Positions 10,206-22,064 of a stretch of 48,956 bases of DNA are shown piece after piece. The notes beneath the pieces are model-generated. The model ran no database searches. It saw only the letters and a program-made list of their open reading frames with translations, and had not been told where the DNA came from. Position 1 is the stretch's first letter; the number at the start of each line of letters is the position of its first letter. The position numbers and the translations under genes are program-made. This DNA comes from Trametopsis cervina (taxonomy: Eukaryota > Basidiomycota > Agaricomycetes > Polyporales > Irpicaceae). The DNA is taken from assembly GCA_022385755.1 (NCBI GenBank), contig MU278375.1, positions 179,692 to 228,647 on the forward strand. Direction: 5' to 3'.

Positions 10206-11814
10206 ATGGCCTCCGCCAACCAGAACCTTTTTGCCAAGTACGACATCGTTGTCATCGGAGGCGGTCCTGTAGGGTGAGTAATCCTCGCCTTGTGTACCAC
10301 CCGAATTCTTAAGCTGTATACACCAGCCTCTCCACCGCACTCGAATGCGCAAAAGCAGGGCGCAAAGTGCTTGTCCTCGAGCAGTCCGTGTTCTTCAACC
10401 AGTCGGGCAGCTCTGGTGTATGTGCTCACAGTGTTCATATCCGTTATAACTTGACCAAATCCACAGTTCAGGATCTCGTCCGCATGTTTCGAACGGCGTA
10501 CACGGAGGACTTCATGGCAACGCTCGCCGTACAGTCCATGTCTCTCTGGGACGAACTCGAAGCCGAAGCAGGAGAACCCCTAAGGATGATGTCAGGACTC
10601 ATGAACTTCGGAGACCCAAACTACGGTGTACGTACCCACCCGTATGTCGCTGACCCCATCACACTACTAACGTGACGGCCATCACAGGCAGGAGGTCCCG
10701 AGGGCACGCTGCTAGGTCCAATCCCGAACCTGAACAAGTACAACATGGCATATACGCGGCTCAACCGCGACGACATCCAGGAACAGTACCCGTTCCAAAA
10801 CCTGCCCGAGGGATGGGAGGGCCTAGACATGCCCGACAACGGCTGCATCAACGTGCCACTGCTGCTTCGCACGTTGCACAGGCTCTGCACCGCGCGCGGT
10901 GTCGACCTCTTTGAATACGCGACTGTCGGACAGATCGCCGCAGACACTTCCAACGGGTACCCGTCCGCGAACTGGGTCGTGCGTGGTGAGATACGCGATC
11001 CCAGAGGCGTCAGTGCGCAGGCACGAAAGTTCTCGTTCCGTACAGACAAGATCGCCATCACGGCGGGTGCGTACGTCAATCACGTCCTGTACCCCTCTTT
11101 CGGCTTTACGCTCGACCTTAGCATATGGGAGATGGTGCGTACCTAATGTTCTGCTCGGCTCGGCTACCCGCACATCACGCTCACAGCTGCATACAGGTGT
11201 ACGCATACTACACGCTCGATCCGCGCATCCAGTTCCCGAAGATGTGGTTCCAGTTCGAGGAGGATGCGTCCGACGGGACGTCTAACCTCTTCTACGGCTT
11301 TCCCGCGTTGCCCTGGGGTCCGCCAAACCTCTGCCGCATTGCTGTCGACGCTGCGACGAACATCATCGCCGATCCATCGCAGCGCTCGCCGAGCGTGATC
11401 CCCTCGCCTGATCTCGCGAACACGCGCGCGTGGGTATCCGAGCACGTTCTCGGTGTGGGGCCGGACGTACTTCCTGCGCTCGCGGGGACGTGTTTGCAGA
11501 CGAATGTGTCGGACAACATGTTCGTACTCGACTTCGTGCCCGTGCGTTATCTTCCTGCGCACCGACCGGGCGCGGAGAATAGCATCGCCGTGTTCACGGC
11601 GGGCTGGGCGATGAAGTTCGTGCCCCTCCTCGGGCGTGTGCTCAGCCAGCTCGTGGTGGACGGCCAGGCGCCGGAATACGATATCAGCCACTTTTCGATG
11701 GACCGCAAACCGGATGGGAAGCCGATCATTCGGGACGGTCCTGTAGCAACGCAGAAGGAGGCCCTGCATGGACACCGCACAAAGGGCTCGTCGCTGCACC
11801 ATTTGGGTCATTGA
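10206..11814 (+). CDS. FAD-dependent oxidoreductase, sarcosine / N-methyl-amino-acid oxidase-like
   Basis: Five exons (10206-10273, 10327-10415, 10467-10627, 10688-11134, 11197-11814) join to 460 residues. The N-terminal dinucleotide-binding motif VVIGGGPVGLSTALECA is followed by VLVLEQ. Near the C-terminus, TAGWAMKFVPLLGRVLSQL matches the flavin-contact helix of monomeric sarcosine oxidase, N-methyltryptophan oxidase and fructosyl-amino-acid oxidase relatives. Cys354 lies in GTCLQTNVSDNMFVLD, the equivalent of the cysteine that carries covalent FAD in that family. Such enzymes oxidise secondary amines, releasing hydrogen peroxide. The exact substrate is unknown. Its divergent neighbour is another peroxide-forming amino-acid oxidase, suggesting but not proving a shared catabolic role. 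Confidence 0.85.
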
Positions 11815-12976
11815 CTGTACCGAGCACTTTCCCTGACAACAATGCTGTGATATCCAGCTGTATGAGGTATAATATGTGATGTGAGGCGAGGCCCACTTAC
11901 AGTCGAATGCATTCCTTCAGCCGCTCACCATCCACACGCAAATGCAATTAAAATCAAGCTGTAGCCGCATCCGCTTCCTCCGTCTGCGTCTCTGCATCCA
12001 AGCAAAGTCGTGTCGGTGGCGGCCACATTGCAGTGTGCCAACTTCCTCTACAGCCGAAAGATTGAGCGCGAGAAACGAAAAAGTGTGAGGCACGATGAGT
12101 TGGTGCAACGGATCAATTCAATTCGAAAGTTGGATGTTGCGGTCGATGTTGGGGTAACAATGGAGAAGGAGCATGAGACGAGGGAGGATACCAGGCCGTG
12201 AGCCGCACCTGACAGCTTGGAAGACGTGTATCATGGTCTGGGCAAGGCGCTGTGTTGGAGCAGAAATGCGCAATTCACGCGGACGCAGGAGCGTAAATGC
12301 CCGACATTGACGCATCCATTCTCCTAAGCATCCAGCCCATTTTTCATCCCATCGCTCCAGAAGTTATCCGGTCTTCGTCATCACAAGAGTGGAACATGAA
12401 CGGGCCTATGCATGGGTGGCACACCGAGTGTGGTCTGTAAGTAGCACCAGCAGATAGTAACACGATGCGGCTCTCACCTGAGTTGGTCCCGCCTCGAGCT
12501 AGTAGCAGCTATGAAGTACGGAAGGGTAAGCTGAGGCTTTACGTGAGATATGTGAGTGAGACGTGCATACTTGCTGACCAGTGGACGCAGTTGAACCACA
12601 TATGGGGAGAGACACCACAAAAGACACCTGCTTTGAGCTATATCCATTCTTCCCGCACTACAGCAGTATGTAGACCGAAGGCTTCCAACTCGATAAGGAT
12701 CCAGATGATTGTGTGAGTTCGTTGTTCTGTGCCTGTCCGTTTCGTCGTTTGACATCCATACGCAATGCACCGTGGCCGCCGTCTCAGTACGCAATACCTT
12801 CATTTCAGTCACAAGAGAGCGAATAATGTCAGTTCCGTTTGATTGCGCGCGACGGTGAATGCCATAGTTGAAAGAGCTAATTCGCGGGTCGCGGACCCCG
12901 CAACGAAATTGAATACGGGCCGGTTCTACAGCCCATCGCAGATTCTTCAGCGGCTTCGTCCTAGCCACCAATAACC
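11815..12976. other. Intergenic region
   Basis: Nearly 1.2 kb between an oxidase 3' end and the RRP45 start. The longest frame (minus, 12474-12998, 174 codons) overlaps the RRP45 start and has no domain or splice logic; I treat it as chance. No RNA gene or repeat seen. Confidence 0.5.
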
Positions 12977-14056
12977 ATGCCCCGACCGCCGTCTCCATCT
13001 ATACCGGAGAAAGACTTCGTTTCTACTATCCTCAAGCAAGGCTTGCGCCTCGACGGCCGGCTTCCTCTTGAGACGCGCCATCCGGTCCTTACATTCGGCC
13101 AAGATCTGGGATGGGTAGATTGTTCGATGGGCAAAACACGGTCGGTCTCGTGGTTCTACGTGCCAACGTATAGGACTAACGGTTCCTGTGCGCACAGGGT
13201 GTTGGCGCAGGTAGACGGGAAGATGGTCAAACCGACGCCTGAGAGGCCTCTCGAAGGCATTATCTCCATTCATTCCGAGATCTCGCCCATGGCGGCCCCG
13301 GATTACGAGCCAGGTCGGTATGTGTACATGTTACCTGTCGGAATGTGTTCAATAGCCTACGTTTGAACAGGCCATCGGAAGAAGAAGTGACGATGACACG
13401 GATGCTGGACAAGATTCTGCGGCGGAGCGATGCAGTTGACAAGGAGTCCCTGTGCGTGCTTGCCGGTCAGCGAGTACGTGTTGAACCTTATCTCTCAAGT
13501 GTTTATAGCGCATCATCTCATCCCGTCGTATAGGTATGGCATATCAGGCTAACTATACACTGTCTGGCGGATGCCGGAAACCTCCTGGACTGTGCATGTC
13601 TAGCAGGAATAGTCGCCTTGAAGCACTTTAGGAGACCGGAGGTAGAGGTCGAAGGTGATGAGGTCATTATAGTACGCACTCTTCTCTTAAAATGTTAGTG
13701 CGTGGCTAAGGCGAACACCGATTTTCAAGCACTCTCCCTCTGAACGTGCACCTGTCCCACTCTCCATGCACCACACGCCCTACTGCTTCACGTTCGCCTG
13801 CTTCCATGATACGGAGACCCAGCCCATCCTAGATCCAACCTACCTGGAACAGCGTTTGAGCTCTGGCCTAGTTTCAGTCGCGTTGAATGCGCAGCGTGAG
13901 CTATGTGTGGTACAAAAAGCGGGCGGCGTTCCTCTGGCGGCGGAAGAAATCATGGCGATGATCGACCACGCAGTTGGCAAGGCGAAAGAACTGGACCGCA
14001 TTGTAGAGCACCGCCTCAAAGAAGATTGGGCGGGTAGGCATGTTGAAGTCAGATAA
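12977..14056 (+). CDS. RRP45: Exosome complex subunit RRP45 (EXOSC9), RNase PH-like
   Basis: Five exons (12977-13140, 13198-13317, 13371-13473, 13534-13671, 13730-14056) give 283 residues. The start has the family pattern: FVSTILKQGLRLDGRLPLE followed by FGQDLGWVDCSMGKTRVLAQV. Then come PERPLEGIISIHSEISPMAAP and the RNase PH-fold core DAGNLLDCACLAGIVALKHF. The second RNase PH domain half contains MHHTPYCFTFACF and PTYLEQRL. RRP45 is a structural, catalytically inactive ring subunit of the RNA exosome that processes and degrades RNA in nucleus and cytoplasm. Length is near that of yeast Rrp45, without the long C-terminal tail of animals. All junctions keep frame, so the gene looks intact. Confidence 0.92.
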
Positions 14057-14602
14057 TTTCACTGAGTTCTGTCTTAGCTTTCTGTGTCCCGCCATTCGAG
14101 TGTTTCATCCGCAACAGCCATACGCAGCCCACACTGGCGTTGTCGTCTCCAACGGGATGAGTAACCGTATGCCCGCCACACGATCCCCACATACGCAAGT
14201 CTAACTGGGCCTGCGACCATAGATATCAAGGTGACGAGAAAAAAAAGCGTCAACATGAAAATTATTTTCCTGTGCAAGCTCCGCGTTGTGACATATACTA
14301 TCGCTGTATTATTACCACCGCTGTTTTCTGTAGCACGTATGTCTATATGGGATTGTTGTTGTGCGCTCTTAGGTTCCTCGAGGCAATCAAACACGACCAG
14401 CACATCAACTGAGCCGTCTTGAGTGTCATTCGCGGTCCGCAGAGATCTCCCAGATCTTGCCGCGGGACGTTCATTCTCGCGTCGCCGGCATTTTTGCTGA
14501 CTGCCTTCGCTTTCCCACCGCTTCTCATGTTGCCGCACTGTTGACCTACGCTGGTCCTCTCTGTTCCCTTGCACTGGCTTGCAACTAGCCCTACTGCCAC
14601 GC
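14057..14602. other. Intergenic region, promoter of the F-box gene
   Basis: About 550 nt. A minus-strand frame (14074-14604) overlaps it but has no recognisable features. Pyrimidine-rich sequence just before 14603 is consistent with a fungal core promoter/5' leader. Confidence 0.45.
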
Positions 14603-16441
14603 ATGTCTTTCCTTGCTCGCCGAAAGTCGCAGCGTCCTGGTCAAGACGCTGCGAAGCTCGCCGAGTCGCACGCATATGAGCAGAACTACAAGTCGTCACC
14701 CACCCCAAGCATCAGGTCGACGTCAACATTCAGACACCGCCTATCCAGTTTCTCTATTCTAACACCAAGACGGACGCGTTCAAAGACATCGTCGACGAAA
14801 CGGGACGCGTCTGGTGGCATAGGCTTCAGTGCGCCGTACCGTGTCACCGACTCCCTCAGAAGCGACTCGCCGTCACCGACACCATCGCTAGAGGAGATAC
14901 GCCGACCGAGTGGACTTGGTCGCAGAGTGAGCATCACTGCGTGCTCGTTGGACCAGGAGACCGATCGGTACGCGCATCCCAAGGGCCTCAGTGGTTCACA
15001 TACTGCACGCAAAGGAAGCATCAGCACTCCTAATCTGCCCCTCGCGGTCCCTATCTTGCCAGAGGGGCTCGTGCGCTGGGATCTCTCGGAAACGGAGGAC
15101 ACGACGGAGGACGGCCACACGTACGAGCATCCTGCGGTGGACGTGTTTGCGCGGGTTCCTCCCGAACTGCTTACCACAGTGTTCGCGTACGTTGCACGAG
15201 AAGACCTTCCAGCCCTCTCCCGCGTCTGCAAGTCGTTCCTGTCCCCTGCACGTATCCTCTTGTATGGAAATGTGGATCTGATACCCATTGCCGACCAGAG
15301 ACGCGTAGACGCGTGCATCCACCTTCTTGCGTCAAAACGTGACCTGGCCAAACTCGTTCACCGCTTTGCATGCAACTCAATAACCGATTCTCGCCCAGTC
15401 GTGATGGCTTCCCCGTTGCCTACGGTTTCCCTTGCTATCGCTCTCAGCAACATGACGGAACTTGTTTCTCTGAAGGCACCCCGCTTCGACCCCTCTTCGT
15501 TCTTCCATACTGCCTTCCAGCTCCGAAGTCTGACCCTTTTGTGGGAAACTGCGTCCGTGGATGATCTACAAGGCATGTTCGCATGGCTCACAACCCAGCC
15601 TGCACTCACCTCTCTCTCATTTCCTCGCCTTGTCTTGGACGACCGCACGGCGGACATGTTGTCCGGCGCTGGCAATGCACTGTCTGAATCGGCCTTGGAT
15701 GAACCGTCAGGGTCTGAACAGTCCCTCCTTTCCTTTCCTTTCGTCTCAAGACTGATCCCAGCACTCAACCGCTTGCACGGACCGTCTTCCATGGTTGCCG
15801 CCCTGGCCCCGGGGCGACCACTCAGCTCTGTCACTATGCACATTCATTCCACTATCTACAAAGGGCTGCGACCGTCGACTTTGATGTCGGTCATCGCGCA
15901 AGTTACCACGCCTCTGACGCACCTGGTCGTCAGAACGACTCCTCGCACTCTGATCGACGCCCGGTCTCTTGAACGCGTGCTTATGGCTGCTGGGGCTGAA
16001 CTCGGGGCGGGTTTGAAAACACTAGAGATCGAGAGCACGTTGGAGGACGAGGTACGCGTGGATGTAGCTCTTGTATAGTCCTACAATTGACCGCGCCGAT
16101 TTCTATTTTAGGTCCTCTTCAAACAACTCTATGGAGTTCTCGCCCGCTACCGAGCACTGTATACTCTCTGTATACGGCGAGCCTCTGCACCGCCGTACCT
16201 CACCCCGCCTCCCACCCCCTCGAGTGTGCCGGAAACGCCTGTCTCACCCGCCTCTGCCTCCCCTGTGCGCCCGCGCGCAAACACTGCCATTCCGACGCGC
16301 ACGCAAGAACGAGCGCTGCTCGGGCAGTGGAGCAAACAATGCAGGACGCTGCGAACCGTTGTTTTTCCCTCGGGTGGGCGGTGGCGTATTACCGAAGGCG
16401 TCGGGGGCTCCATATTCACTTTTATTGGGACGAGGCAGTAA
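14603..16441 (+). CDS. F-box domain protein
   Basis: Two exons, 14603-16051 and 16112-16441 (60-nt intron, GTACGC...TTTTAG), encode 592 residues. The start is the first ATG (MSFLARRKSQ); the frame extends 8 codons upstream but without an ATG. Residues 1-170 are a low-complexity, serine-rich, basic region. An F-box follows at about 180-225: FARVPPELLTTVFAYVARED, then LPALSRVCKSFLSPARILLY. The rest has irregular leucine-rich character with repeated strand-helix pieces, usual for basidiomycete F-box proteins. A proline- and serine-rich insert (PPTPSSVPETPVSPASASPV) interrupts the C-terminal part. F-box proteins bind Skp1 and pick targets for SCF ubiquitin ligases; the target here is unknown. Confidence 0.85.
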
Positions 16442-16714
16442 GGTTCATTGCTATCATCGTTAGATTTGACATTAGGAGATGCGGAAAGTAGGATCTACTC
16501 TCATTCTAGTCACCCTCACACAATCTTTCCCTTTTAAAGTAGTGCTTCTTGTAATAAACATATTGTCGTATATAGCGTACAAATAGTGGTTCGTGCTCGT
16601 CTCATACGCGATCTAATCTATCGTGTGAGCCAATTCCTGTCAAAGCAGCAGTCGGGACGGAACCAATCAGTAGCAGCGCGCTCTACACTTGTAAGCCTTT
16701 TGATCCTGCCCACC

Positions 16715-17783
16715 ATGAGCGCAACAAAAGCCCTACTGGCCGGTGCGACGCCTATATCACAAGGAGCAGAAGCAGCAAGTCAGATCCATATATAGCTTTA
16801 CCCCCCGCATCTCTGACGCATACCCCGCCATCGCGCGCACGACAGAAAGTATACCGCGCTCGCCTCGATGCGGCGCAAGATGATCGGACAGCGGACGAGG
16901 GAGGAGTAGTAGACGTGCTGCTGAAGCACCGGTTCCACAAGCAGTACCGACATCCGACGTTGAACACCTCGTTGACGAAGTCAAGGGTGGCGGGCGAGGC
17001 AAGGGCGCTGCTGAAGTGCTTGCGGTGCGTGCGATCTCTGTCTCTCTATGGCGTTTGGCATTATGCTAGGGTGCGTCTGAGGGCGTGACTGATGGTATCG
17101 TCATAGTGCCGATGTGAACGTGCCGGGGATACGCATGGTCGATGCGGCTGAAGGCGTCCTGGGCATTGAGTGGATACAAGGGAGGAGTGTTCGGTTCTTG
17201 CTTGGAGGAGGTGCAGAAGGGGAGGAAGAAGAGGAGCAGGAAGACAGCGCTGAGAACGCGGTGGACGAGTCTGCGACAGAAGACCCTCTGCTCGAATTCC
17301 GTGTTAACTCAGGTACGTTCTCCCTACCAATAGTGGACGCAGTCGATTTTCTGACTGACGAAAACAAAAGACGAGGTCATGCGTATGATTGGCACGGAGA
17401 TTGCAAAGATGCACCTGGCGGATGTGATCCACGGTGACCTGACGACGTCGAATATGATGCTCCGCCATCCGAGCTCGTCGCCTACAAACGCAGCGGATCT
17501 GGTGAGTCAATGCTCGCGATCCCCTTTCCCAGCCACTATGCTAACGCGCGAGCAGGTGCTTATCGACTTCGGGCTTGCATACACCTCCAACCTGGTGGAG
17601 GACAAGGCGGTTGACCTGTACGTCCTTGAGCGCGCCTTCTCATCAACGCATCCCGCCTCAGAGCCGCTCTTTGCGGGTGTCCTACAAGCATACGGGAAAA
17701 GAATGGGAAAAGAATGGAGAGCGGTCAGCCGAAGGCTCGATGATGTCCGGTTGCGCGGCAGAAAGCGAAGCATGGTTGGCTGA
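16715..17783 (+). CDS. BUD32: EKC/KEOPS complex kinase/ATPase BUD32
   Basis: Five exons (16715-16774, 16846-17024, 17107-17312, 17371-17501, 17556-17783) give 267 residues. The first intron uses a GC donor (GCAAGT at 16775); only this joins the start ATPISQGAEA to KVYRARL, the family's QGAEA-x-V-Y motif. Later motifs are LLKHRFHKQYRHPTLN, LTKSRVAGEARALLKCL, VIHGDLTTSNMML (catalytic loop), VLIDFGLAY and the C-terminal RGRKRSMVG signature. The acidic insert GEEEEEQEDSAENAVDES lies between the lobes. BUD32 is the small atypical kinase of KEOPS, needed for the t6A modification of tRNA and linked to telomere upkeep. It faces the aspartic protease gene tail-to-tail with 161 nt between stop codons. 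Confidence 0.92.
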
Positions 17784-17944
17784 ATATACCGAAGGGAGCT
17801 CCTTTGAAGAGTGCAATTACAGTAAAACCCAACATTGTATTATTTGATTGACAACTTGGCCGACATAGGATGCTGGCGAGAAATATTACAGCTCCTGAAC
17901 GTTGATATGACGGGTATATGGGTATTTGCTCATCGGCAACGAGT

Positions 17945-19564
17945 TCAGTTATCGGTGGCGTCAGTAAACTTTGTGTTAGCGAATCCAACACGTGAGTTTG
18001 CCGCGTCGAAGACGGTATAGAATCTTTCCATGAACGTATAGCCGAGTATGAAGTCGAGCCCTTCGCCACTAACAGCACCGAGCTGTTATACAGCGACTGT
18101 AAGCAAAGACCCTCAAGCGTAAGGATGGTGTACTTACGTTAGAAATAATGAGGTATATGTGATCATCATCGCCTCCGAGGTCGGCATTGGCTGATCGAGG
18201 CCATATTTGCGCGTTGGGACTGAGAACATGGTCGACCCCGCCGATAGTGAAGGTCAGTGGCTGCAATGCTGAGTACTGGTCACGAGGGAGCATGAGGAGA
18301 TGCGTTGTGTTATCCAGTGTCGCGCCTGTCGCTTGCTTGTATGCGTTGAATGCTCCTGAGGTATATAATTAGAATGCAGTGCACAGATCTGAACTCAGCT
18401 ATGAAGACGCACCAGAGGCGAGCAGAACAAAGGTCGTTCCACTGTCCACAATACCAGCGGTCGTGTCCAGGATTGTCTGATCACCATAGCGTATGGTTTG
18501 GTCAATCCCCCAGTAGGCATTTGCGGGACTGGCTTGGGTGATCGGTACGTATTGGATCTCACCAGTATACTTCGAAGAGTCTGGATCACCGAAATCAAGA
18601 GAGCCGGGTTCGTTAGATGTGTACGGAGGGAGGAACATGCTGAACGCATTGGTGGCAATGCTCTTCTGAGTGGAAAGATTATCAAGGACGGTCGGGATCG
18701 TTTCAGAAGAGCCCTTTACGGTGCCTGGGTGTCGAGGGTCAGCGACAAGACCAGCAGAATCAGCAAGCGACGCACCGCGCGTCAGGTCGGTAGGTCCCAG
18801 GCCCAGGATACCATCGAATGTACCATCAAAACCATGCGATTCATTGGCCACTCCGATGGACTGGGAGCCAATAACAAGCTCAGATCCGAGAGCGAACTTG
18901 TCGCGGTCTGTGTGACGAAAGCTTCAGACGACGCAGGCTACACGAGCCACAAAGAACACGAACATTCTGTCCCAGACCACCCGCCACTGCCGTATGTTAC
19001 GCTCTGGTCTTATTTCAGCCCGTCTTAAGCGAAGGTAGATTACATGGGAACTCACGACAGATTCTCCCGTATTTTGGCTTGTGTCTGTAACCACATATGC
19101 TTTATTCGCGCCTATCCAAGTGTTTGCGCTGCCGCTGTCCAGGAGAAGCGTGTCTATATTGCATCATGTGAGAATGGGAACGTCCATGAAGATGCTCCTC
19201 ACACTCTGTAGCGGGCTGGCCGATTTGGACCTTTGTGGTGAAGGCCACCTATCACGCCGTCTTAACACCGATCTGTCTTTTGTTCGCACAGCTAGTGACG
19301 TACCGCGGTATTGGCTGCGCTGACCGAAGCACTTCGTCGCTGTCTACGGGAGACACGATGTTTTGAACTCTGGCGACCTTTAAAGTGTGCTGCACGGGCG
19401 AGGTCATTGACGACGACGTTGGCAAGACGGGGAAGGTCGATTTTAGTCTCAATCTCGAGACCCGCAACACCGCCCTTCAGGTCTGCGGCGTTGGGCTTCG
19501 CCGCGGCTAACGCGCCGTCGGCTGCGACAGCAGCAAGGAGGAAAAGGACTGTGGTACTCAACAT
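17945..19564 (-). CDS. Secreted pepsin-type aspartic protease (family A1)
   Basis: Seven exons (19564-19304, 19248-19203, 19153-19056, 19003-18964, 18907-18413, 18355-18138, 18082-17945) join in frame to 431 residues. Residues 1-20 (MLSTTVLFLLAAVAADGALA) are a signal peptide. A basic propeptide follows, ending near RVSRRQRR. The mature part starts AFTTKVQIGQPATEYTLLLD. Active-site motif one reads DSGS (Asp108) rather than the commoner DTGS; motif two is VDSGTT (Asp303). VTYGSGGWSGTEY forms the active-site flap, and QSIGVA and FDGILGLGP are family hallmarks. The C-terminus is GYTFMERFYTVFD...VGFANTKFTDATDN. This is a polyporopepsin-like extracellular endopeptidase, probably nutritional. The splice at 18963/18908 (GTTCGT donor) is supported mainly by restoring GTEY. 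Confidence 0.87.
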
Positions 19565-20093
19565 GGCGGTAAGGAAGCGAATGGGGGAAATTAAGGAGTG
19601 TGGGTGTAAGGAGAGAGGAGGGAGAATGGAGAGGAATATTACTACCCTCGTTGCCAGAACATTTGACACTTTATATCCACTTGCGAGGAAGCATAATAAT
19701 CGGCTCGCCAGTACCAAGCGGATCAATTCTTTCGCTTAGTTCGATGCGGGGTGTCTTGAATGACCACAGCCGTCGTGTCATTGGCTGATCTCGCGATTCC
19801 AGGGTTTTTCCCAAATCCGAAACGCAGCTGATCACCAAGGAAATCAGAGGCTCGCGTTCTTATGACGTGTGCACTCGTCGAGCTACAAAGCAGGGTTTTC
19901 CTGGAATCTGGGCAGCAGCTTTTGACAAATTGTTTTTCTACGGGCCATGGATTGGATGGCGAGGTCATTACAGGCATAGACCAACTTGCAAGTGTGATGC
20001 AGAAATCGCCGTAATGATCGCAAATCGCAGAATTGCTAGTATGGGCGCCTCGGGCTGCCTTCGCACTTTTACTCACTTGCGTCGATTCTGAAG

Positions 20094-20636
20094 ATGGTCA
20101 GGCTAATAACCCACAATTTACTGGCCTGCCATGCAAAGGGTTGCACGACAAATAACTTTCCGCTCAAGCTCCAGGACGTCACTGTCGAGATACACGAGGC
20201 AGAGTACAATGCCGACTTCCTGCGTGGTTTCCTGCCTCGGATCGAGTGGACAGCATTGGTGAATGCCGCGAAAGAGGTGTGTCACAAGTATTTCGTTCGT
20301 CGTTTTGTCTCTCGTACGATGGAGTTTGTTTCCCTAGCTAGGCGATCTGTCGCTACCGACAGAAATGCCAGATATGGTCGACGAGGAGTTCCTGAAAAAC
20401 TTGCACCATGTGCTACTGGAGGTGAGCTGGTAGACGTTCGCGAACTCACTCGACCGGCTGACAGGCTGTCCAGATCCACGTCGACGAAGGTACAATGATA
20501 TGTCCGAACTGCGGTCACAAATATCCAATACTGAATGGCATTCCTAACATGGTGCGGGCAGGTCTTCTAGAGCTTCAGCATTGTGCTCACCCAACATTTT
20601 CATTTTTAGCTGCTTGCAGAACACGAAATTGGCTGA
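20094..20636 (+). CDS. TRM112: Multifunctional methyltransferase activator TRM112
   Basis: Four exons (20094-20276, 20338-20421, 20474-20551, 20610-20636) encode 123 residues, the usual size. The start MVRLITHNLLACHAKGC carries the first zinc-ligand pair (Cys12, Cys17). The second pair is in MICPNCGHKYPILNGIPNM (Cys99, Cys102). The middle IEWTALVNAAKELG and the last exon LLAEHEIG-stop are typical. Trm112 is a small zinc-binding partner that activates several methyltransferases acting on tRNA, 18S rRNA and the release factor eRF1. The last exon has only 9 codons including the stop. The gene converges on the peroxiredoxin gene. Confidence 0.93.
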
Positions 20637-21063
20637 ACATCTCACAGCAGCCGTTCCGATAGGCCAATCTATGCGTTACGCACCTATCATCGAGTGCGAG
20701 TTTTGGGACATTGTACTGTAAAAGCAAGAACATATTGTGGACCCGAATGACGAAATACACAATCCGACTATGTATGTATCTATAGCGTATAATATCTGAT
20801 GAGGGAGAAGAAGACTTCTAGATCTATCGACGTGAGCAGCAAATGACCAAAGAAAAGCTGACCCATTCTAATTCTGAATCCTCGCTGTTAATGACTCTAC
20901 ACCCAATTACAACAGCTTCCACATGCGCAAACTCTACACTCCAAGACAGCACTGCAAGTAGGACAGTGCAGGAATACAACGAGCGCAACCTTAGTGAGCT
21001 GTTATACGAGCAGCAGATGGCGAAGAAGAACAGAGGGTCAGGAAATCAGCTGAAGTGTCGAAT
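20637..21063. other. Intergenic region between convergent genes
   Basis: 427 nt of 3'-flanking sequence for TRM112 and the peroxiredoxin. A 75-codon frame (20843-21067) has no recognisable features and overlaps the peroxiredoxin stop codon; treated as chance. Confidence 0.5.
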
Positions 21064-21957
21064 CTAGTCGGTGCGGGGGCGCTTCCTCGCACCGTCCGTA
21101 CCATTGGTGTTCACCGCAGAGAAGTACTCTTGCGAGCCCTTGGGGTCCGCTTTCATCGACTTCGAGCCCTCCTGCCAGTTCGCAGGGCAGACCTCACCGT
21201 GTTCCTCCTGTGAACACGATGAGCACATCTATTGGCAAGCTGATCGGATGAAGAGATACTCACGACGAACTGGAACGCCTTGATCAGACGAATGGTCTCG
21301 TCGACGGAGCGGCCAACAGGAAGATCATTCACGGTGATCTGGCGGAGTATACCCTTCGGGTCAATGATGAACAGGCCACGGAGCGCGACGCCCTCGTCTT
21401 CGATGAGGACGCCGTAGTCACGAGAGATTCTTTGGTTGCGATCCGCAATCATAGGAAGCTTGAGGTCGGGGCCAAGACCACCCTCCTTGCGGGGTTGTGA
21501 GGCCCAGGCAAAGTGCGAGTACGTAGAATCAGTCGAGACACCTAATAAATGACTGTGAGTAATAGAAAATAGACGTATTCGCGATAGAGGGTACGGTGTA
21601 GTGCGCCTCATCGAGATATTCTAACGTATGAAATGACTTACTGAGGACAGCAGTGTTTAACTCCTTGAACGTGTCCAGGGAGTCATTGAAGGCCAATATT
21701 TCTGTTGGGCAAACGAACGTGAAATCCCTGTAGATGCCCTTGTCAATACATGAGCACGAGGATACTCAACGGTCAACTCACATTGGGTAGAAGAAAAGAA
21801 CAACCCTACATCCCGATGGTTAGCGTGACAGTCGCTGTCTGGCCTGTTGAACTCACCATTGGCCGATGTAGTCGGACAGAGAAACGTCGGTGAAGAGACC
21901 ATCGACGACAGCAGGTGCCTTGAAGGTAGGAGCGGGCTTCTGCACGAAAGCAACCAT
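21064..21957 (-). CDS. TSA1: Typical 2-Cys peroxiredoxin (TSA1-like thioredoxin peroxidase)
   Basis: Five exons (21957-21857, 21805-21782, 21727-21642, 21541-21264, 21207-21064) give 210 residues. The N-terminus is [20 protein letters not shown]. The peroxidatic cysteine is Cys48 in [12 protein letters not shown]; the resolving cysteine is Cys170 in [11 protein letters not shown]. The GGLG motif (EGGLGPDLK) and a C-terminal YF (QEYFSAVN) are both present, the pair linked to sensitivity to over-oxidation in eukaryotic enzymes. The enzyme reduces peroxides using thioredoxin in the cytosol. The second exon is only 24 nt. A C-terminal tail KRPRTD is slightly longer than in yeast. It would handle the kind of peroxide the two nearby oxidases make, but the link is only by proximity. 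Confidence 0.93.
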
Positions 21958-22064
21958 TGTGTTTAAGAATCCGGGGAGAAGGTGAGGAGAAGGTGGCACC
22001 GAATTTACACTGGGGATCAGCACAATATATGATGCGGGCACTCATTATTTGGGAAAATCTCGCG

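Noticed and set aside
11164..11811. 215-codon minus-strand frame
   Set aside because: Antisense to the last exon of the FAD oxidase; Arg/His-rich composition typical of a shadow frame.
12474..12998. 174-codon minus-strand frame in the RRP45 promoter
   Set aside because: No domain, no splice context, and it overlaps the RRP45 start codon.
18746..18772. Possible 27-nt intron inside the aspartic protease exon 5 (GTCTTG...CCCAG)
   Set aside because: Too short for a spliceosomal intron here; the segment keeps frame and is read as coding.
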